Positions 8,610 to 16,691 of a stretch of DNA of 64,000 bases are shown one piece after another. The DNA comes from a virus. Location: positions 1 through 64,000 of IMG/VR virus record IMGVR_UViG_3300010885_055964. One strand, 5' to 3'. Position 1 is the first letter of the stretch. Each line of letters begins with the position of its first letter. The notes beneath the pieces are model-generated. The model worked only from the letters and a program-made list of their open reading frames with translations, searched no databases and was not told the origin of the DNA. The position numbers and the translations under genes are program-made.

Positions 8610-9247
8610 GTTTGATTCCCTTTTGGTTTATCTAGACCTAGTTGATGCCTCATTGTTGTTATTACTGCTACTGCTCCGCAGTGCCCATTTACTCCCAAAT
8701 GATTTAGTAAGTCTTTGTACATTTTTTCATAATCACCTAGAGGAGCTTGGTGATCATGAGTCGCTTCAACTGTAGGTGTAGTCTTTTCTCGTGATTTAAC
8801 TATTACTTGAGCCTCGAGCAGCTTTATAGTATTGTTAAATGCGGTTTTAAGTAGTTCTTCTGGCAATGTTATATCAGATAATTTACCGTTTCTAGCGAGC
8901 CCAGCCATCACACAATCAGATATGTATTCTATAACGTCGACCAAATTAACGTCGGCGGGTACGCCATCTGGGTTGTTAAGGTGATGACGATGTATCTTAC
9001 GGTGGTTATCCCACCACTCAGTCTGCCTAAAGCCAGTCATATAATCTTGGTAAAACCAATCTATTAATGTGAGCTTATCATAATCATGTGAGCCAGCGGC
9101 TTCCATCATTTTACCAGAGAAAAAAGCAAGAGCTTTGGACACATCTCCAATATGAAGGCGGCTTGATTCTAACAGTGTTTCTTTTTTAGTGTTTAGATAA
9201 GGACAATAGCGCGTATCAGCAGTAGGCGATTTCTGTATTTCTATCAT
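8588..9247 (-). CDS. Conserved phage all-alpha protein with HD-like histidines
   Basis: 219 residues. Residues ~33-130 match a family common in phages: DVSKALAFFSGKMMEAAGSHDYDKLT, then TEWWDNHRKIHRHHL, then DVNLVDVIEYISDCVMAGLAR. The ordered His/Asp residues suggest a metal-dependent all-alpha phosphohydrolase (HD or MazG-like fold), but this is inference. It lies immediately downstream of dUTPase and ThyX in the same direction, which supports a nucleotide-related job. The C-terminal ~70 residues look like a separate small domain. Confidence 0.65.
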   Translation of the reverse strand: MIEIQKSPTADTRYCPYLNTKKETLLESSRLHIGDVSKALAFFSGKMMEAAGSHDYDKLTLIDWFYQDYMTGFRQTEWWDNHRKIHRHHLNNPDGVPADVNLVDVIEYISDCVMAGLARNGKLSDITLPEELLKTAFNNTIKLLEAQVIVKSREKTTPTVEATHDHQAPLGDYEKMYKDLLNHLGVNGHCGAVAVITTMRHQLGLDKPKGNQTCDVEPS

Positions 9248-9984
9248 TTATTTAGTCCTATGTTCGGATTACTGACGTCCGTCGATGAACTCACTACCCA
9301 GTTCTTAGTCGCCACCCCAGTTGATCCAAACCCACCTTCTCCCCTCACCGTATCTTGGACTGCACCCTCTTCAATTATAGACTGATTAAATCCAAACATA
9401 ACACCCTGAACTAATCTATCACCATGTCTTATTGTGATAGGCTTGCTAGTATTGCGATTGTGTAGAACAGCCCACAATTCACCTCTGTAATCAGGATCGA
9501 TAATTCCAGTGCTATTGGCTAATTCTAACCCCATCATACCTATCGAACTTCTAATATGCAACATTAAAACATATGCTTTACTAAACTCACATTTGTATCC
9601 GAGAGACACCATTACAGTCTCCCTCGGATATATGATCAATTCTTTAGCATATGCCCCCATCGGTGTCGGAGCAGCACTTGCCCACCACTGTTTATCGCCT
9701 GGTCGATCTGGCGGGTAATAACTCTCAATGATCCCTTCCTCATAGAAATGTCTGAGTTCTAAAGCCCATCTATCAGGCAGGCTAATTAGCTTACCCGTCA
9801 GAGGATAAAAAGGTCTGGTCTCACTAAATTTTGCTGCCTCGGGAACCAACCTCTGTGGCCTAGTCAGACACGCTGGAAAGTCTACTCCAGCCGAATTGAT
9901 AGTTTCATATTTTGGTAATGGTAGATCATTACCTTCTAATCTTTCTAATATTAACCATTCTGTCATTTTTAAATGGTGGTCCAT
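9244..9984 (-). CDS. dut: dUTPase (dUTP diphosphatase)-like, with insertion
   Basis: About 246 residues starting at the ATG at 9984, preceded by AAGGTG at good spacing. Trimeric dUTPase motifs are all recognisable: NSAGVDFPA (motif 1), HIRSSIGMMGLEL (motif 2), GIIDPDYRGEL (motif 3), HGDRLVQGVMFG (motif 4) and RGEGGFGSTG (motif 5, glycine-rich tail). Between motifs 1 and 2 there are about 70 extra residues, so the protein is longer than the ~150-residue norm. It converts dUTP to dUMP, the substrate of ThyX encoded just upstream. Confidence 0.9.
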   Translation of the reverse strand: MDHHLKMTEWLILERLEGNDLPLPKYETINSAGVDFPACLTRPQRLVPEAAKFSETRPFYPLTGKLISLPDRWALELRHFYEEGIIESYYPPDRPGDKQWWASAAPTPMGAYAKELIIYPRETVMVSLGYKCEFSKAYVLMLHIRSSIGMMGLELANSTGIIDPDYRGELWAVLHNRNTSKPITIRHGDRLVQGVMFGFNQSIIEEGAVQDTVRGEGGFGSTGVATKNWVVSSSTDVSNPNIGLNK

Positions 9985-10006
9985 GTCGAGCACACCTTGT
10001 TAGTGG

Positions 10007-10894
10007 TTATTTGATACAGTGACTACTTGTGATACGCGTCAGCTTTTGTAAAGCTTCTTTACGTTCCCTTGTATTCTCAATAAACTCTACCGCTTTTTCG
10101 ATGGTGTCGCATTCAGGGTTCGTATTATATATCTCCAGTGCTATCAGTTCTATGCGAGACAAAAACATTCCATATAACCGATAATCTTCAAACGCTTCCC
10201 ATACAAGAGGAAATAATGGCTTGACTATTTCTTCACCTATTATGGTTGCATATTGCCTGATTTCTAACTGTGCATGTGAGTCCATCCGTAATGCAAGGAA
10301 ATGCATCAGATTATGTAGGTCGATTTTCCAGTATGCCTCGGTATATGTTGATAATGGTAGGTCCTTTCTAGCTTGCTCTCTAGCCACACCGTTACTTATT
10401 CTATGCTCATAAACTTCTCTCGAGTAACTTAACAATTTAGCTTCTGCGTCTGATAATTGTGATCCGAGTGTCGTGTCTATATTGCCTTCCGAGCCTTGAT
10501 TGTTAGAAGACGATTGTATCCTCCAGCCATCTGGAGCAGTAGTAGAGGCTGAATCAATCGCATTCGAATAACGAGTACTATATTCATTGATATTAGCAGT
10601 TCTATGCCTGACCCATTGCCTCCAACAGTCCATAGGAACTCTAACAGCTAATTTAATTTCGGCCATTTCGAATGGAGTGCTATGCCGATGACGCATTAAG
10701 TATCTTATTAGATTTCTGTCATCATTAACATGCTTAGTACCATCTCCATAACTTACCCTAGCGGCCTGGACGATAGATGCGTCATTGCCCATCACATCCA
10801 CCAAACAAACGAATCCATCATCTAATACTTTAAACTTAACCCATTTGAGCTGGTCGAGTGACGTTTGTGCATTCGTTGCTGCTGCTTGATCCAC
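10007..10894 (-). CDS. thyX: Flavin-dependent thymidylate synthase ThyX
   Basis: 295 residues. The ThyX signature RHR-x7-S-x-R (RHRTANINEYSTRY, residues 96-109) is intact, preceded by AARVSYG and RYLMRHRHSTPFE and followed by DLHNLMHFLALRMDSHAQLEIR with the expected basic and His residues. It makes dTMP from dUMP using FAD and methylene-tetrahydrofolate. The start is GTG at 10894, with a strong AAGGAG 7 bases upstream. A ~25-residue insertion (SSSNNQGSEGN region) follows the signature. Confidence 0.95.
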   Translation of the reverse strand: MDQAAATNAQTSLDQLKWVKFKVLDDGFVCLVDVMGNDASIVQAARVSYGDGTKHVNDDRNLIRYLMRHRHSTPFEMAEIKLAVRVPMDCWRQWVRHRTANINEYSTRYSNAIDSASTTAPDGWRIQSSSNNQGSEGNIDTTLGSQLSDAEAKLLSYSREVYEHRISNGVAREQARKDLPLSTYTEAYWKIDLHNLMHFLALRMDSHAQLEIRQYATIIGEEIVKPLFPLVWEAFEDYRLYGMFLSRIELIALEIYNTNPECDTIEKAVEFIENTRERKEALQKLTRITSSHCIK

Positions 10895-11032
10895 TTTTTA
10901 TCTCCTTATTAGGATGCATAACATTTTTTTAATACTTCGTACTCTTCGATTGTGTCATAATCATCTGTCATAGCTCTTGATATGGGTTATTTCTGGACAT
11001 CAATGATTCGATTCTGCGTATTTAAATCAGAT

Positions 11033-11106
11033 GCTCCCGTAGCTCAGTTGGATAGAGCATGGGATTTCTAATCCCAGGGTCGTAGGTTCGAGTCCTACCG
11101 GGAGTA
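11033..11106 (+). tRNA. tRNA-Arg (anticodon TCT)
   Basis: A complete cloverleaf can be drawn. Acceptor GCTCCCG pairs with CGGGAGT (first pair G-U); D-arm GCTC/GAGC; anticodon stem TGGGA/TCCCA with loop TTTCTAA, giving anticodon TCT for AGA codons; T-arm GTAGG/CCTAC with loop TTCGAGT. CCA is not encoded. AGA is frequent in the AT-rich genes here, which explains a phage copy. The last 12 bases overlap the antisense 3' end of the methyltransferase gene. Confidence 0.96.
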
Positions 11107-11865
11107 TTTCGGTTTCTTATAAATACCAACTAATGACTCTACGTTCTTTAATTGTATATCGAACTGATGTACTGATGGCAGCCAACTCTGTTTGATGACG
11201 GTCAATTGTTTAGCCCAATCCAACAGCGTTTGTTTATACAGTTTGATAGGCCTTCTCTTGTCATAATATATGTCCGGTGTTAAATGCTTAGTACCTACCA
11301 TGCCATCGAACACTCTTTCCATAACAACAATGATACCACCAGGCTTAACTATCTTTATTAGATTATCCAACACCATCTCTGCATTAGACACATGCTCTAG
11401 ACAAGCTATACATAAAACAGTGTCGTATTCCTCACATATCATGACAGTCTCTGCAGAATCACATATCAATTCTGGTACATAATCTCCAAATCTTCCTGAG
11501 CGATATTCACATATTGGTAATTGGACTAGATTTTCCAACAATGGGTCTAATAGGGTTACATGTTCCATTTTCTTGGTAAAATGTGTTAACTGTGGACAAG
11601 GACCACAACCTATCTCGATAGTCTTACCCAAATTAGCTGGAATAGATCTATTAATCATCTTATAATCATAATATTGACAAGGGACTGACTCACTATTGGC
11701 GAACCAGTATTCTAACTCTTGTTTTTGAGCATCTCGCCATCTGCCAGGGTCTACTTTGAATATTCCTTTGGTTTTGTCCCAATACTTCTTATCATTCGAA
11801 GCACTCAATAGCTTTTTTGCTTCATCACCAGTCACTCTCTTGGTTACGTCAGTCCATGTAATCAT
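11095..11865 (-). CDS. Class I SAM-dependent methyltransferase
   Basis: 256 residues. IEIGCGPCPQL (about residues 80-90) is the SAM-binding motif I, VTLLDPL the acidic strand, TVLCIACLEHV motif post-II, and IVKPGGIIVVMER motif III. Its ATG overlaps the stop of the radical-SAM gene (ATGA), so the two are coupled and may act on the same molecule. The last codons run antisense into the tRNA-Arg 3' end. Substrate unknown. Confidence 0.8.
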   Translation of the reverse strand: MITWTDVTKRVTGDEAKKLLSASNDKKYWDKTKGIFKVDPGRWRDAQKQELEYWFANSESVPCQYYDYKMINRSIPANLGKTIEIGCGPCPQLTHFTKKMEHVTLLDPLLENLVQLPICEYRSGRFGDYVPELICDSAETVMICEEYDTVLCIACLEHVSNAEMVLDNLIKIVKPGGIIVVMERVFDGMVGTKHLTPDIYYDKRRPIKLYKQTLLDWAKQLTVIKQSWLPSVHQFDIQLKNVESLVGIYKKPKYSR

Positions 11866-12932
11866 GTGGCAAAACTTCCAGTGGTGCCATCAAATATCTT
11901 ATTAGCTTGGATATATGCCTGCAATACTTGCATGTTGGAAAATGTCTTAGATGGTTTTACTTTACCATCATAAGAGCCAGCGTGTGTCAAAACGAATCTT
12001 AGTTCATGTATGCCAAATTTTTTGGCCATATTTTGTGCTTGATTAAGTAGCTCATAATCATCGTTAACGTCGAATAATATGTATTTCCATATTATCTTAC
12101 AGCTAGATTCGAATTTCTTATTCATTTCCACACCGATCTTCATAAAATCCAAAGCTTTATCTAATACACCGCCAATGCGGTATTGTTGATATGAACTTTG
12201 TTCTACTCCGTCGATCGAACAATTGATCGTATCTAATAACATATATTCAGTCTTAAAATCTTGGTTGGCATTTGTATCCATACTAAGCCTGGTATGTGGC
12301 ATTTGACGGTTGACATACAATAGCATCTGAGGATAGGCCTTATTTAATGTAGGTTCTCCTCTGCCGACGAATCTAATCAGACCGAGTGATACGTCATGAT
12401 TCTGAATCGAATCGATTATTTTTACGAACCACTCGTAAGGCAGCACATATGGGGGATCCTCAGTCTTCAGTGGATTAGGCAACCCTTGCAGGCATCCACC
12501 ACATCTTAAGTTACATGGAAATGATGGCTCCATCTGTATTTCACTTATCTTGTCAATGCTACCAAAAGCCCAATTTCTTGCTTTACTCACATCACTTAAG
12601 TAATCAATAGCTGCTTGTGCCTTATGGTTAGATCGATCATCTATTAATTCATCTACACCAAATCGATAATGCTTGCCTCTGTTCTCATCAACCATACAAC
12701 AGCATGTTCCACATTCAGGGATATAATATTGATTATTTAGCAGTATTTTAGTGCGCATATCTCTCATATGCTGATGATTGAGTATGTCTGGCACAAAATC
12801 GCATTTTTCGAAATCTTTATTAGCTAGGATTGTATATTTCTCACCAGAATCACACCAACATGGTACCCGCCCATTCGATTTAATATAAACCTTGTCCCAA
12901 GCCCAGCAATACTTTCTGTTATTCAAAAACAT
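11862..12932 (-). CDS. Radical SAM protein
   Basis: 356 residues from the ATG at 12932, which has AGGGC 7 bases upstream; a GTG at 12956 is an alternative. SFPCNLRCGGCLQG carries CxxxCxxC for the 4Fe-4S/SAM cluster, followed by GLIRFVGRGEPTLN, the family's strand with GGEP-like motif. Before the core there are Cys-rich pieces (VPCWCD and GTCCCM) that could bind an auxiliary cluster, unusual in being N-terminal to the core. It is coupled to the methyltransferase. Likely peptide or sugar modification, not resolvable further. Confidence 0.8.
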   Translation of the reverse strand: MFLNNRKYCWAWDKVYIKSNGRVPCWCDSGEKYTILANKDFEKCDFVPDILNHQHMRDMRTKILLNNQYYIPECGTCCCMVDENRGKHYRFGVDELIDDRSNHKAQAAIDYLSDVSKARNWAFGSIDKISEIQMEPSFPCNLRCGGCLQGLPNPLKTEDPPYVLPYEWFVKIIDSIQNHDVSLGLIRFVGRGEPTLNKAYPQMLLYVNRQMPHTRLSMDTNANQDFKTEYMLLDTINCSIDGVEQSSYQQYRIGGVLDKALDFMKIGVEMNKKFESSCKIIWKYILFDVNDDYELLNQAQNMAKKFGIHELRFVLTHAGSYDGKVKPSKTFSNMQVLQAYIQANKIFDGTTGSFAT

Positions 12933-13025
12933 ATATTTAAGCCCTACTATATACACCTAACAGTATAACCGATACATATTTGAACTTACTCCAACATACT
13001 TAAAGATGTATTATAGAACTTACAA

Positions 13026-13241
13026 ATGGCCCAGCAACCTAAAAGACAATCGGTCATAAAGCGATATTGTAATAGATGTAATGAGGAGAAACAATGTAAT
13101 AGACCTTGCCTTATTTGCGGCTGTCCTGAATTCAGGTTCGTTATACAAGAACGCACACATAACATACAAGACGTTGAGAACCGACCTAATAAAATCACCC
13201 CACCCGAAATACAAACAGCTACGGAACGGGTGGATGGTTAG
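13026..13241 (+). CDS. Small zinc-ribbon protein
   Basis: 71 residues. YCNRCNEEKQCNRPCLICGCPEF contains two CxxC pairs within 20 residues, a compact zinc ribbon, followed by FRFVIQERTH. Minus-strand readings over the same DNA lack any domain, so the plus reading is preferred. There is no clear ribosome binding site. It lies alone among minus-strand genes. Confidence 0.55.
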   Translation: MAQQPKRQSVIKRYCNRCNEEKQCNRPCLICGCPEFRFVIQERTHNIQDVENRPNKITPPEIQTATERVDG

Positions 13242-13516
13242 TCACCTAGATATTTTTTAATAGCATCGTCTCTTTCATTGGCCGTAGCATTTCTATCGAA
13301 TTCTATATATCGCACATTTAACATTATGTCTTCTAACTGTGGCAATATCGATTTGATAACCATCTGTCTGTGCTTAATCATGCTTTCTATTACATCTATT
13401 TGACTTAAAAAAGTATTGGATATGTCAGTCGGCAATTGGTTAATCATCTGCCTTAATACATATAACTGGTATTCTAATCCAAATTCACCATTAGGAGTCT
13501 GTTCCTTTGGCGTCAT
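13238..13516 (-). CDS. Hypothetical protein
   Basis: 92 residues, strongly helical, with amphipathic heptad-like spacing around LRQMINQL and IDVIESMIKH that suggests a coiled coil. The C-terminus is rich in polar residues. It follows csrA in the same direction after about 57 bases. Not recognised. Confidence 0.55.
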   Translation of the reverse strand: MTPKEQTPNGEFGLEYQLYVLRQMINQLPTDISNTFLSQIDVIESMIKHRQMVIKSILPQLEDIMLNVRYIEFDRNATANERDDAIKKYLGD

Positions 13517-13573
13517 CAGCGTAGACGTGGTTTTTTGCTCAGAAAGCGGAGTAGACCAGAACTATCGGATTTT

Positions 13574-13759
13574 TTATTTATACGGCTTGGCAGAAATCGC
13601 CTTCGTTGCTGCTTCATTTATCTCTGCGCGGAATACTGGCAGTTCGCGTGGTGCATCAATACTGATTCTTACTCGATTACCTTGTATAGCTAAAACAGTG
13701 ATAGTAATCTTATTGTCAATTACTATTTGTTCGTTCAATTTTCTAGTAAGGACTAACAT
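13574..13759 (-). CDS. csrA: CsrA/RsmA-like post-transcriptional regulator
   Basis: 61 residues from the ATG at 13759 ([14 protein letters not shown]), with TGAGGC 5 bases upstream. The family layout is intact: MLVLTRK first strand (Arg6-equivalent), [20 protein letters not shown] with the central strands, the IDAP/AP turn and [10 protein letters not shown] with the VxRxEI helix. CsrA dimers bind GGA in hairpin loops of mRNA leaders and block or stabilise translation. A phage copy would compete for host CsrA targets or control phage mRNAs. The leader DNA upstream has several GGA triplets and a tiny upstream reading frame (13817 region). Confidence 0.9.
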   Translation of the reverse strand: MLVLTRKLNEQIVIDNKITITVLAIQGNRVRISIDAPRELPVFRAEINEAATKAISAKPYK

Positions 13760-13783
13760 ATATGCCTCATTACTTACGAACAT

Positions 13784-14173
13784 TCATTAAATAGGCGAAT
13801 TATAGCACCGATGAATCCGCGACGATCCATGCTCAAATCCACTCCTGTAGCGGTTGCCAAAAGTCAGTCGTTCTGACCGAACCGACGACCGTCGGTAAGT
13901 ATTGTATGGGGTATACTACGGCGTCTCTCAATCACGGAACGTAATACGGATCAGCCGGCAACTCGGCTTCTTTGCCGATAAAAATGAAAGCTTGCGATTC
14001 AGTTCTATCCGTCTGCTAACCTATCGCGTGGATTTCGACGGAACACCGCTCGATAAGCGGATCCAGCGTAAACTCAAACCGCCACGTAGGAAGGCCCGCG
14101 CACCATACAGGCGAACTCGGAGACGGTTGCCATAAAAATCGATTTGGTAACGACATGCAGCGTGTCTGCCATA
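13784..14173. other. GC-richer stretch with hairpins, no firm gene
   Basis: This 390-base stretch is richer in G+C than its neighbours. It holds a perfect ACCGAC/GTCGGT hairpin at 13880-13895, a CGGCAA/TTGCCG pair near 13956-13977, a CCGCT/AGCGG hairpin near 14047-14060, and the 9-mer CGGTTGCCA twice (13851-13859 and 14124-14132). On the minus strand there is an 18-codon reading frame beginning MDRRGFIGA just upstream of csrA, with four GGA triplets around its start. It may be the csrA leader, a structured RNA, or decayed coding DNA. Confidence 0.4.
13902..14135 (+). CDS. Doubtful small basic protein
   Basis: A 77-codon frame beginning at TTG directly after an in-frame TAA. The product is very basic at its C-terminus (PPRRKARAPYRRTRRR). 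There is no convincing ribosome binding site, no recognisable domain, and it lies inside a hairpin-rich GC island. Third positions are moderately GC-biased, which is the only support for coding. Confidence 0.2.
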   Translation: MYGVYYGVSQSRNVIRISRQLGFFADKNESLRFSSIRLLTYRVDFDGTPLDKRIQRKLKPPRRKARAPYRRTRRRLP

Positions 14174-15001
14174 TCACACTTTCTCATACCCATTCTTCTT
14201 GAGCTGTGCACGAGCCTTGTCCAAGTCTTTGATAGCAAACCAAGGCTTGTGTGCCGCCTTGTCTGTAGTGGTCACTTCCCGATCATGGATAAAAGCATCG
14301 ACTGGCAAAGAAGTCGACTTCTTTCCCAATGCACCATCATACGTGTTAAAGCACAGCTTACGTGGATTATTCCCTGAGAAAATCAGGGCATGTGCCTGTA
14401 CGTCCACCTCCACATGGTCAAACTTGACAGACTTCTTAGTCCACAACTCCAAGTGGGGCTTGTGGGCCAAGCTGGCTAGATCGACCTTCGGACTGGGCTG
14501 TGTCTCTTTCTTCAATACGGTCTGTGGCTTATCCATCTTATTCGCCTGTGGCTTGGGGTTTGAGGATTTGGTCTTGGGAACATTATGTACGGCGTGACCA
14601 GTCGTATCAGTCGTTGCGGAATCCTTCATCGGTCTATCTCCTATCCAAAAAAGTGGTAGTGCTGTCGAGCACTTGGGACAAGTAATTTCTTCAATCGAGC
14701 CAGTTACCTCTAATACATGCTGGCATTTGTTGCAGACTACTCTGTACTTATTTCCAGATTCAATTACAGGCACTCGATTTCCGACACTAACTGGTAAAAT
14801 ACGTCTAGACTGGATTCTCAATTCCTTCTTATCGACGGTACTCTTTACAAGCACTAATCCTTTTCTATCGGCTACGATTACGTCATTAGGATTGTCTGGA
14901 TCTAAGAGGTATTCCTGATCGGACACACTACCCCGCAATGTGATGTACCTAACTTTCTGACCCCTAGGGAATTTGTTTCGGCCGCCATTATTGCTTTTCA
15001 T
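14174..15001 (-). CDS. Hypothetical protein with zinc ribbon
   Basis: 275 residues. The N-terminal ~80 residues have strands typical of an OB/SH3-like barrel (GQKVRYITLRGSVSDQEY). CNKCQHVLEVTG...CPKCS at residues ~90-115 is a clear zinc ribbon. A low-complexity Lys/Pro/Thr linker (residues ~130-175) joins a C-terminal domain with FDHVEVDVQAHALIFSG. It could be a DNA- or RNA-binding factor; function unknown. Confidence 0.65.
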   Translation of the reverse strand: MKSNNGGRNKFPRGQKVRYITLRGSVSDQEYLLDPDNPNDVIVADRKGLVLVKSTVDKKELRIQSRRILPVSVGNRVPVIESGNKYRVVCNKCQHVLEVTGSIEEITCPKCSTALPLFWIGDRPMKDSATTDTTGHAVHNVPKTKSSNPKPQANKMDKPQTVLKKETQPSPKVDLASLAHKPHLELWTKKSVKFDHVEVDVQAHALIFSGNNPRKLCFNTYDGALGKKSTSLPVDAFIHDREVTTTDKAAHKPWFAIKDLDKARAQLKKNGYEKV

Positions 15002-15028
15002 GAATATCTCGTAGGGTTAAGGGTGGGA

Positions 15029-15214
15029 TCACCTATCCTTTGGTGGTGATGGTATACCATTAGTACGCGATTTTTTAGCGGCATCTGATTTGGCCACGAT
15101 ACCCATTGCTGCCTTCACATCAGCTTCCACTTGCTTTGAGCCAGGCATCAACTGTTTTGCGAGGTCGCTAAGTGCTATGATAGCAGCCCGTTCTGGCCCG
15201 GTAAGGTATTCCAT
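15029..15214 (-). CDS. Small hypothetical protein
   Basis: 61 residues from the ATG at 15214 (MEYLTGPERAA), chosen because AGGAAAGG sits 8 bases upstream; a longer form from 15277 lacks such a site. One amphipathic helix (AAIIALSDLAKQL) and a basic Ser/Pro-rich tail. Function unknown. Confidence 0.55.
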   Translation of the reverse strand: MEYLTGPERAAIIALSDLAKQLMPGSKQVEADVKAAMGIVAKSDAAKKSRTNGIPSPPKDR

Positions 15215-15433
15215 CACATTTTCCTTTCCTAGGGGTAACCCTGCATCAAACTCTGTGTTACAGCCGCCGAATACCATGTTTAGTTACAAGGACACGACCG
15301 GGCAGCGGGCGATGCCAGCGTCCGGCCCCCGGGTTGACCCGGTTCCGGCAATCGGAGGAGGACGCCGCGTTGTTGCATCAAATAAATATCTAATGAATTC
15401 GGCCGCATGTTTATTCGACTACAGTGTCTACTT
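15215..15433. other. Gene-poor stretch with GC-rich core
   Basis: About 15290-15370 is markedly GC-rich, with a CCCGGGTTGACCCGG-type inverted stretch near 15331-15346. It can be read through in several frames, but no reading has a binding site or a domain. It may be decayed coding DNA or the 3' remnant of the broken gene next to it. Confidence 0.3.
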
Positions 15434-15674
15434 CTATATCTCACGAGTAGAAGATAGGTGTGAATGATCAGGACAATAATACAAGCGTATCTCAGGACAA
15501 TAATACAAGCGTATCTGATTATCGGATGATCCTGGATAACTGTAGGTTCCACACTGGATCCATCCTGAATGGTCACCAGGTAATACATTACCATCACAAC
15601 CTGTAGCATCGCACTCTATTCGTACGAGTTACTCTGCGGCCATTATTCTCTTCGACTGCGTACACTCTACCCAT
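15434..15674 (-). pseudogene. Frameshifted small zinc-ribbon gene
   Basis: From an ATG at 15674 with a strong AGGAGAAGG upstream, the frame reads MGRVYAVEENNGRRVT and then stops after 26 codons. A +1 shift near 15615-15630 opens a second frame reading RIECDATGCDGNVLPGDHSGWIQCG, ending near LYYCPDH and a TAG at 15434. The second part resembles the C-x-x-x-G-C...W...CPEH zinc domain common in small phage proteins. The joined product would be about 79 residues. It carries an in-frame 24-base tandem duplication repeating IRLYYCPE. Either a decayed gene, a programmed shift, or a sequencing error. Confidence 0.6.
15468..15515. repeat. Tandem direct repeat, 2 x 24 bp
   Basis: The unit TCAGGACAATAATACAAGCG followed by TATC occurs at 15468-15491 and again at 15492-15515 without mismatch. 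Being 24 bases it keeps the reading frame of the zinc-ribbon gene that contains it and duplicates eight residues. Confidence 0.9.
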
Positions 15675-15705
15675 ATCCTTCTCCTATAACTATTGGCAGA
15701 TATAT

Positions 15706-15963
15706 CTATCTTAACCTTAAGCCGTCCATTAGTATTCTATCAAACCTACCTGAAGTTATCAATTCACATTTATGAAGATTAGGCATCTTCACAGTTAAAT
15801 TAGACAACAGAGCACTAATTTGCTCTTCTAATACGGCCAATTCTGCAGGCTCGAGTGGTGCTAAACTCAAGACATCTATCACCATGCAATCCCGACTGTA
15901 CCCACTTGTAGATTTCACCGACAGATAATTAGGGGGATACCCTGGATAAACTTTCTTCATCAA
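15706..15963 (-). CDS. Small hypothetical protein
   Basis: 85 residues with a beta-rich start and a central helix (LEPAELAVLEEQISALLSNL). Its ATG overlaps the stop of the HNH-like gene, indicating translational coupling. Not recognised. Confidence 0.6.
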   Translation of the reverse strand: MMKKVYPGYPPNYLSVKSTSGYSRDCMVIDVLSLAPLEPAELAVLEEQISALLSNLTVKMPNLHKCELITSGRFDRILMDGLRLR

Positions 15964-16643
15964 AACCCCATGATTGATTTTATATATTCCCTGATAGCAT
16001 CGCCACCACGCTTGGGTAACAATATTTCAATAATCCTCAAATACGTTGATTTAAGTATGATGCCGGCAGACAACAAAGAGGCCACGTCATCACCTCTATT
16101 GTCTGTTTTCATCAGCTTACATACTGGTATAACATTAGCAGGAACATTGGGTGAATCCACTGTCAAATTAAATGCATGCGTTAAAGCGTCTGCTTGGTTG
16201 CCCCAACATGATTTGCTTTGATCGCAGTATGCACACATGCCGTTAAAGTTTTTAATCGTAGTTTGAACGTCTTGTATCGTTAGGTCACTGGGTATTTGCT
16301 TCTTGCTAGCTCTGTATCTTGCTTGACGTATCCAATTACTTACTGATTTATTATCCATGAGCCGCCCTGCTTCTGATTTTCTAGCCACTTGACCAGTCGA
16401 CTGGTCTTCCATTGTATATTCGCCTGCATGGGTAATTTCTCCTATAGGACCTAACAATTCTGGTATGGCCTTAACGACTAAATCGATCTCAAAATCGATC
16501 GGATAATGTCTTAGTAGTGAGCGTGCTTGCTCTCTGACCTCTCGTTTGACGCCCTTTATGCCACCACCATATGGTGATATAAGCCTTAGTAAAAAGGCAC
16601 GTGTCAGCAAAATCGATCTCGTACGCTGGTATGGTAATGTCAT
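15960..16643 (-). CDS. HNH-endonuclease-like protein
   Basis: 227 residues. The C-terminal half has CAYCDQ (CxxC), LTHAFNL in the position of the HNH His, and ANVIPVCKLMKTDNRG, which resembles the N-x-x-P-x-C-x-x-x-N part of the beta-beta-alpha-metal fold. The second CxxC is incomplete (a single Cys), so catalytic competence is uncertain. The N-terminal half is basic and helical and could bind DNA. Phages use HNH proteins for packaging or as homing enzymes; nothing here tells which. Confidence 0.55.
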   Translation of the reverse strand: MTLPYQRTRSILLTRAFLLRLISPYGGGIKGVKREVREQARSLLRHYPIDFEIDLVVKAIPELLGPIGEITHAGEYTMEDQSTGQVARKSEAGRLMDNKSVSNWIRQARYRASKKQIPSDLTIQDVQTTIKNFNGMCAYCDQSKSCWGNQADALTHAFNLTVDSPNVPANVIPVCKLMKTDNRGDDVASLLSAGIILKSTYLRIIEILLPKRGGDAIREYIKSIMGF

Positions 16644-16691
16644 ATGTTATCTACATAGATGGATATCACATGATTTATGTACATAATACGT

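Noticed and set aside
15396-15410. GAATTCGGCCGC, resembling an EcoRI/NotI cloning linker
   Set aside because: A single 12-base match without adjoining vector sequence; most likely chance.
15280-15609. A 109-codon minus-strand frame over the broken zinc-ribbon gene
   Set aside because: It reads the duplication out of frame (hydrophobic repeats) and the GC-rich tail with no domain; the shifted frame with conserved Cys is the better explanation.
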